64,000 bases of DNA from Branchinecta lynchi (taxonomy: Eukaryota > Arthropoda > Branchiopoda > Anostraca > Branchinectidae): assembly GCA_023053575.1 (NCBI GenBank), contig JAKZAP010000019.1, positions 124,001 through 188,000 on the forward strand, read 5' to 3'. Made by a program: the position numbers and the translations under genes. The notes beneath the pieces were generated by a model. It was not told where the DNA came from. It ran no database searches and was given only the letters and a program-made list of their open reading frames with translations. Of the stretch, positions 58,856 to 64,000 are shown one piece after another. Each line of letters opens with the position of its first letter. The first letter of the stretch is position 1.

Positions 58856-61800
58856 TTACTTTCTTTTAGCTTCCGGTAAATAGGGGTTCCCTAATTTATC
58901 ATACCCAAACCTCTCCGGTCGGCGGGTTTCTCTCGAAGTTTGTCTGGACCCTCTGGTTGCCAGATCAAACCTCACACCTTGGAGTGCGCCCCGCCGCGCA
59001 GCTTGTGTGCGTAATCTTAAAGCCTCCGAACGCACCGTCGGATGACTTAAAGCTCTGTCACGAATCAAAATTGGTGGTGGGCTACTAAGGTCAATAGGGC
59101 ATTCCGACTCTGGATGGTCAGAATCAAGCTCTCCGAACGGTCCCCTCAATTCAGGCATACTACCAGAACGATTACCCTCATTATTGACCCTAACGCCGGG
59201 TTCTAACTCGAGTCCGGACTGACCCGAGTCTTTACCAGAACCTTCGTCCTGAGGGCTTGTCCCTCCGGCTTCTGGTAATCGTGGCACTTTACTATTATGA
59301 GATTTAGGTGTCTCGATCACCGTCTGATTAGGTGATTCTTCTTCCGGTCGGACAGGGGAAAATTTGGGGAACCCGTCAACCCGTGAACTGGACTGGGGAA
59401 AGTTAATAACCCCGGATGGATCCCCAATATTAACAGGATCACTACGCTGATCCGGAACAACTGGGCTCTCGAACTGGAGGCGATAGTTAGGTGGATCGAG
59501 AGACGGTAACCAAACACCCTCCAGATTTTCGTAGTAATCACGAGATGGCGTGATACCTGGTCTTGACATTGGTTCCTCGCCAAAAGTTGGTGTGGAACAT
59601 CTAATTCTCGCCGGTGTGAAAAGTTCTCTTTTCACTAGTGCGTCATCTAGTGACTCACTCTCGAAACTTGAAGAACTTCCTAAACCTTGCCGCCGAACAG
59701 GCGTTTCTGTGTAGGGGTCATCCCAAGCCATATCTTCAGAACCCACAGAATAGCGTCTTTTACAGTCACCATGTTCAGTTGACTTGTCAGTATGGTACGG
59801 TTGTAATGTTAAAGGGCGGGTCAATGGGGAAATTTTACGGAATTTTGGAAAGTCCTCACCCGGTTCAGAACCCAAGACCGGCGATTCCGGTCTAGAAGTA
59901 AAATTACCCGTGCCGATATCATACATTTCCTCAGTAAGCAAGTTTGGTGGATCGCAACCTGAAATAGCTTTCTGAGCCGAAGGTGTGTTGTCCCACCAAG
60001 TAACTGTTTTCCCGGTACGCGAACTTTCAGGTTTACCCCGGGCCGGTTCTTTTGCGGAAGTGGGTAACGGAAGAATAGTGGGCGTCGGTAACGGATCAGT
60101 AGTGGGTGGGGATAACGGATCAGTAGTGGGCGCGGGTAGCGGGATTTCGTCAAAATTAGGGGGTATGATCAGTTCATCTTGGACGACGTCTTTTTCCCAC
60201 AGACTCCTGGGAACGTACGTTTTCAAACGGTTGTAATGGACAACCTCCACCCGTCCGTCTGATAGTCGTTTGATTTCAAAATTTAACCCATTCTCTAAAG
60301 CCGCAGTTATTCTGAAAGGCCCAACCCAACGGATTTTATCTAGTTTTCTCAGTCTCGCGTCAGGTGGTGTATGTAACAGGACAAGATTGCCAACTTTAAG
60401 AGGTTTCTGGTTCTCAGTTCTATTGTAGTAGAACTGTTGACGTTCCCGAGAGATGTCAGAGTTTTCTTTGATCATTTGATATGCAGTCCTCTGTCGGGTA
60501 ATCATCTCTGATTTGTAATCGGTGTCCAGATTATAAAAAACTCTACTGTTTATGACAGTGTCCGTCGGGAAACGGACGTCGCGAAGGAACATAGCATAGA
60601 ACGGATTATCTGAGATGGATTCATGAAAAGCCGTATTCATAGCAAACTGGACATAACGAAGTTGATCCTCCCAATCAGAGTGTCCCCTATCTTTGACATA
60701 AAGGCTTAAAATGTTTGCAATATCCCTATTCCGTCTTTCTACCGCCCCGTTACACAGTGGATGGTAAGCAGATGTACGAAGCTGCTTAATGTCTAGAAGT
60801 TCAAGGATGCCCTTGAATACCGCATTTATAAATTCTGAACCCTGGTCACTTATTAGACGTTCACACGTTCCATAAACTAAAATGAAATGCTCGACAAATG
60901 CTCTGGCAACAGCTTTTGCTGTTTTATCCGCTATGGCCGTAAGAACAATGTATTTCGTGAAGTGGTCAGTGATAACGACTATATACTTTGATCCTTGCCT
61001 GGACACAGGTAAGGGACCCAATAAATCAATGCCTACCATATCAAGTGGTCTCGATGATTCGGGAATGGTGCCCAAAGGTGCCCTAGGTGTATGGTTAAGA
61101 CCTTTTCGTTGACAGCAGTCAAGGCAACACTGAACGTATTGTTTGACAACGTTGTACATGTTTCTGAAGTAAAAACGGTTGCGCACGCGTTCATATGTCT
61201 TGAGGAACCCAAAATGACCCGATATTTTAGAATCATGGCAATCAAACAGAACTTCCGGAATAAGCGAGCGGGGTAAAACCGGTACTACCCGCAGATCCGA
61301 TCTACGGCAGTTTTGATACGGGGTGTAAACGTAACAAAGTAAGCCATCATCTAGTACAAAATTTTCGATTTCGTGCAAAACTTGATTTTCGATTTGCGAG
61401 GGCAACTCACTACCATGCTGAAGGTAGACACGTACCGCAGACGAAAACCCGTCTTTCCCTTGCAAATTACGCAGTTCTTGTGAAGAGAACTGGCTGTCCG
61501 CCCCTGGTACCACGGCCATTATTTCGAGATTTGAATCAGCCGTCGGAAGGCGACTGAGTGCGTCCGCGACAACGTTTTGAGCCCCCGGAATGTGTGTAAT
61601 CTCAAAATCGTACCCCTGCAGTTCCATCTGCATTCTAGCCCACTTCCCGGTGAGATCCTTCCCTGTGCTCTTCATCAACCACTGAAGAGGCTTATGATCC
61701 GAGGCGACAATGAATTTTCTACCAAGCAAGTAAGGGCGAAACGACCTAATGCAGTGCGTAATGGCTAAGGCCTCCTTCTGAACCGCGGCGTGTTTTACCT

Positions 61801-64000
61801 CTGCGTCATTGAACGTACGTGATGTGTACTGCAAGACCTTTTGTACCCCATTTTGAATTTGTGTCAAAAATCCCCCACACGCCTTGTTGCTGGCATCGCA
61901 ATAAATTTTCATCGGATTTGCTGTTCGACTAAGATCTGGCAGACCAAGGATAGGTTCTTCCAATAATTTAGACCGAAGCTGTTCAAAAGCCTTCTTTTCT
62001 TCATCACCAAAAACAAAAGATACCTCCTTTTTCGTAAGTTTAATAAGGGGCGACGCTATGGCAGAAAATTGGGGAACAAATTTCCGGAAATATGAGAATA
62101 GACCTATGCAGGATCGCAATTCACTGACGTCTTTCGGATACGCGAGGTCACGTACGGCACTTAACTTATTAGGATCGGGACGAATTCCATTTTTATCGAC
62201 ACGGTGACCTAAGAAAATAACTTCTTCCTTGAAAAAATCACATTTCCGCGCTTTCAACTTCAAACCAGCTTTGCGAAAAGCTGCAAAAACTTTAGTCAAC
62301 AAAATCATGTGTGAATCGTCGTCATCTGAGGCGTTTATCACGTCATCGAGATAAACGGCGACCCCTTCATCAAACAGATGTTTTAAAATTCGATGCATAA
62401 TTCTACTATAAGCGGCGGGTGCGTTTTTGAGACCAAACGCAAGCTTCGCGTACACATACTGTTCGTAGCCTGGGGCCGAAAATCCTGTATATTTTCTACT
62501 GTCAGGGTGTACTGTCATCTGCCAATAGCCACTTAAACAGTCAAGAACAGAAAAAATCTTTTTACCATGCAGTTTGTCTAAAATGGCAGTAATATAGGGA
62601 AGGGGGAACTCATCGCCGACAGTCACATCATTCAGTCGGCGAAAATCGGTAACGGCCCGATAAGATTCATCCTTTTTCTTTACTAACAGCAGAGGGGCCA
62701 GCCACGGTGAAGTTGCTGGCTCTATGACCTTACAGGCCAACATACGGTCTATTTCTGCCTTTGCAACTGGTTCTAGGTGGACTGGGATGCGATATGGACG
62801 GAATTTCTGAGGGGAAGCATTACCAACGTCAATTACAAAAGGCTCAATATTACAAGTTCCCAAATCAAAATCGTCTTTCGCGAACACGTCATGATTATCA
62901 ATAAGAAGTTTCTCAACATTTTGCTTTCGGGCTGGGTTCTTTGCAAGATGATCTAATTTGAACATTTTAAGAAACCCATCCACTTCATTGTTTGGCAGCA
63001 AACCAGAACCCGAAATGACCTCTGTGGGTTTCAATGTTTCAGAAATACTCATGCAAACGTTTTCTTCCGGAACCCAAGCTTCGGCATTTGCCATGTAGAA
63101 CCGGGGAATTTTCAGATTTTTATCCGAATAGTTCTCTATGAACACCTGAAACATGCCATCCTGAGTAGTTACAAGCTGTTCCGGTAGGACTAAATCTGGG
63201 AATCTTTCGCTCATTTCCTTTGTAGGTGAAACCAAAAATAAACCGTCCGTATCTATTGGCCCCCTACTAGTAGATAACACGCACCGCTTACTGGTCTTGG
63301 CATTAACACTAGCCCTAGACACAAGTTGAAGCCTATGTATGCGTTTCGGCGATTTCGCCGATTCGACCTCCGGTTTTCCTAACCCAATTTCTGATTTTAA
63401 ACCATCACTTTCATTGATAGGAGGTGGACAAGGGTAGCTGGGATGGGGTAAATTAACTACAGGACTAACGGAGGAACAAGGAATCGACTGTGGACCACAG
63501 GACTGGTTTCGAGCAAAACAACAATCTGGTTTCATTTGTTCTTTAAGGTTGACCAGATTTGCCGACGGGTCGGGAAACTGACAAACAGACCTCAGACTTT
63601 CCCCGTTAGAGCCTCTATGGATTAATTTGTCATTCTTAGCATCAATTAATAGGTCATTTTTCTTCAAGAATCCATAACCTAATATCATCGGCATTTTCAA
63701 TTTGTCACTTATCAAAAACGTCTCAAAGTATTCATGTTCGTCAATATTAACATTCTCTGAAATACTCCCGATAATTTCCATGGAATGACCGGTAGCACTG
63801 CTAACATCATTATAGTTTTTAACTATCTTTGACCTAACTAAATCGGGTAACTGCAAAAACATATCGTAACTTAAAAGCGATATCGAGGCGCCACTATCGG
63901 CAAGCGCGCGTACAGAGACACCACACACAAAAGCGTTAACATACGGCAAAACTTTACAATTTACTCCACTGCAATTAGCAAAATACGACGCTATAAAATT
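58856..64000 (-). CDS. pol: Ty3/gypsy-class retrotransposon polyprotein (Pol), 5' end beyond the window
   Basis: Open without a stop from the right edge to 58856; the first in-frame TTG at 63949 is only a nominal start, since the frame runs on upstream (17 more codons, ASYFANCSGVNCKV). Residues counted from 63949. Aspartic protease: ALADSGAS (D18). Reverse transcriptase: about 385-560, with FSVLDCLSGYWQM and AVYLDDV. RNase H: IYCDASNKACGG near 680. Integrase: zinc-binding H...H...CCLDCC near 905-950; core D in DMVGIDLLGPL (about 973), DQGSEF (about 1035) and NGAVERRNR (about 1065). The protease-RT-RNaseH-integrase order defines the Ty3/gypsy class. A long proline/serine/acidic tail (about 1260-1697) ends RRPERFGYDKLGNPY. 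All catalytic motifs look intact, so this copy may be young. Confidence 0.93.
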   Translation of the reverse strand, partial: NFIASYFANCSGVNCKVLPYVNAFVCGVSVRALADSGASISLLSYDMFLQLPDLVRSKIVKNYNDVSSATGHSMEIIGSISENVNIDEHEYFETFLISDKLKMPMILGYGFLKKNDLLIDAKNDKLIHRGSNGESLRSVCQFPDPSANLVNLKEQMKPDCCFARNQSCGPQSIPCSSVSPVVNLPHPSYPCPPPINESDGLKSEIGLGKPEVESAKSPKRIHRLQLVSRASVNAKTSKRCVLSTSRGPIDTDGLFLVSPTKEMSERFPDLVLPEQLVTTQDGMFQVFIENYSDKNLKIPRFYMANAEAWVPEENVCMSISETLKPTEVISGSGLLPNNEVDGFLKMFKLDHLAKNPARKQNVEKLLIDNHDVFAKDDFDLGTCNIEPFVIDVGNASPQKFRPYRIPVHLEPVAKAEIDRMLACKVIEPATSPWLAPLLLVKKKDESYRAVTDFRRLNDVTVGDEFPLPYITAILDKLHGKKIFSVLDCLSGYWQMTVHPDSRKYTGFSAPGYEQYVYAKLAFGLKNAPAAYSRIMHRILKHLFDEGVAVYLDDVINASDDDDSHMILLTKVFAAFRKAGLKLKARKCDFFKEEVIFLGHRVDKNGIRPDPNKLSAVRDLAYPKDVSELRSCIGLFSYFRKFVPQFSAIASPLIKLTKKEVSFVFGDEEKKAFEQLRSKLLEEPILGLPDLSRTANPMKIYCDASNKACGGFLTQIQNGVQKVLQYTSRTFNDAEVKHAAVQKEALAITHCIRSFRPYLLGRKFIVASDHKPLQWLMKSTGKDLTGKWARMQMELQGYDFEITHIPGAQNVVADALSRLPTADSNLEIMAVVPGADSQFSSQELRNLQGKDGFSSAVRVYLQHGSELPSQIENQVLHEIENFVLDDGLLCYVYTPYQNCRRSDLRVVPVLPRSLIPEVLFDCHDSKISGHFGFLKTYERVRNRFYFRNMYNVVKQYVQCCLDCCQRKGLNHTPRAPLGTIPESSRPLDMVGIDLLGPLPVSRQGSKYIVVITDHFTKYIVLTAIADKTAKAVARAFVEHFILVYGTCERLISDQGSEFINAVFKGILELLDIKQLRTSAYHPLCNGAVERRNRDIANILSLYVKDRGHSDWEDQLRYVQFAMNTAFHESISDNPFYAMFLRDVRFPTDTVINSRVFYNLDTDYKSEMITRQRTAYQMIKENSDISRERQQFYYNRTENQKPLKVGNLVLLHTPPDARLRKLDKIRWVGPFRITAALENGLNFEIKRLSDGRVEVVHYNRLKTYVPRSLWEKDVVQDELIIPPNFDEIPLPAPTTDPLSPPTTDPLPTPTILPLPTSAKEPARGKPESSRTGKTVTWWDNTPSAQKAISGCDPPNLLTEEMYDIGTGNFTSRPESPVLGSEPGEDFPKFRKISPLTRPLTLQPYHTDKSTEHGDCKRRYSVGSEDMAWDDPYTETPVRRQGLGSSSSFESESLDDALVKRELFTPARIRCSTPTFGEEPMSRPGITPSRDYYENLEGVWLPSLDPPNYRLQFESPVVPDQRSDPVNIGDPSGVINFPQSSSRVDGFPKFSPVRPEEESPNQTVIETPKSHNSKVPRLPEAGGTSPQDEGSGKDSGQSGLELEPGVRVNNEGNRSGSMPELRGPFGELDSDHPESECPIDLSSPPPILIRDRALSHPTVRSEALRLRTQAARRGALQGVRFDLATRGSRQTSRETRRPERFGYDKLGNPYLPEAKRK

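Noticed and set aside
59638..61768. Plus-strand frames of 61-85 codons within the pol region
   Set aside because: All are antisense shadows of the continuous retroelement polyprotein.

Overview
The window looks like repeat-rich nuclear DNA of an invertebrate metazoan (marine invertebrate is my guess; nothing here fixes the phylum). The evidence is a Maverick/Polinton-type virus-like transposon, a Ty3/gypsy-class retrotransposon polyprotein, two very large satellite arrays and AT-rich intergenic DNA with small local duplications. I see no host gene, rRNA, tRNA or CRISPR.

Layout. 1-26354: minisatellite of a 17-bp unit (AAACCTTGTGGGAAAAC and variants), forward in 1-7803, inverted in about 7804-26247, forward again to 26354, with kilobase-scale duplications. 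26355-33143: part of a Maverick/Polinton (adintovirus-like) element, all genes on the minus strand. In transcription order: possible end of a packaging ATPase, fibre-like protein, adenovirus pX-like AT-hook protein, adenain-like protease, zinc-ribbon ORF, retroviral-type integrase, conserved unknown, penton-type minor capsid, small basic protein, frameshifted major capsid, small TKYG-motif protein. No PolB is present and the putative ATPase is cut by the next array. 33141-51420: GACA/GTCA satellite with units of 17+4n bp and a 3.8-4.2 kb higher-order repeat. 51421-58494: non-coding DNA with an old interspersed repeat, local tandem repeats and a cluster of CRE-like TACGTCA sites. 58495-64000: minus-strand Ty3/gypsy pol (protease, RT, RNase H, integrase, long C-terminal tail), open through the right edge, plus a small downstream ORF.

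How the genes fit together. The virus-like block is a morphogenesis and integration module: double and single jelly-roll capsid proteins, maturation protease, core-like protein, fibre-like protein and integrase. Gaps between its genes are 3-37 bp, and eight of eight leading genes carry ATAAATG, with the start codon directly abutting a TATA-like or AATAAA-like element. The two proteins whose apparent ATG lacks this motif (integrase and protease) each overlap an upstream ORF in another frame. With the broken capsid gene, this means either recoding, decay or consensus indels, which can be tested.

Most long open frames in 1-26354 and 33141-51420 are by-products of stop-poor repeat units and are not annotated as genes.
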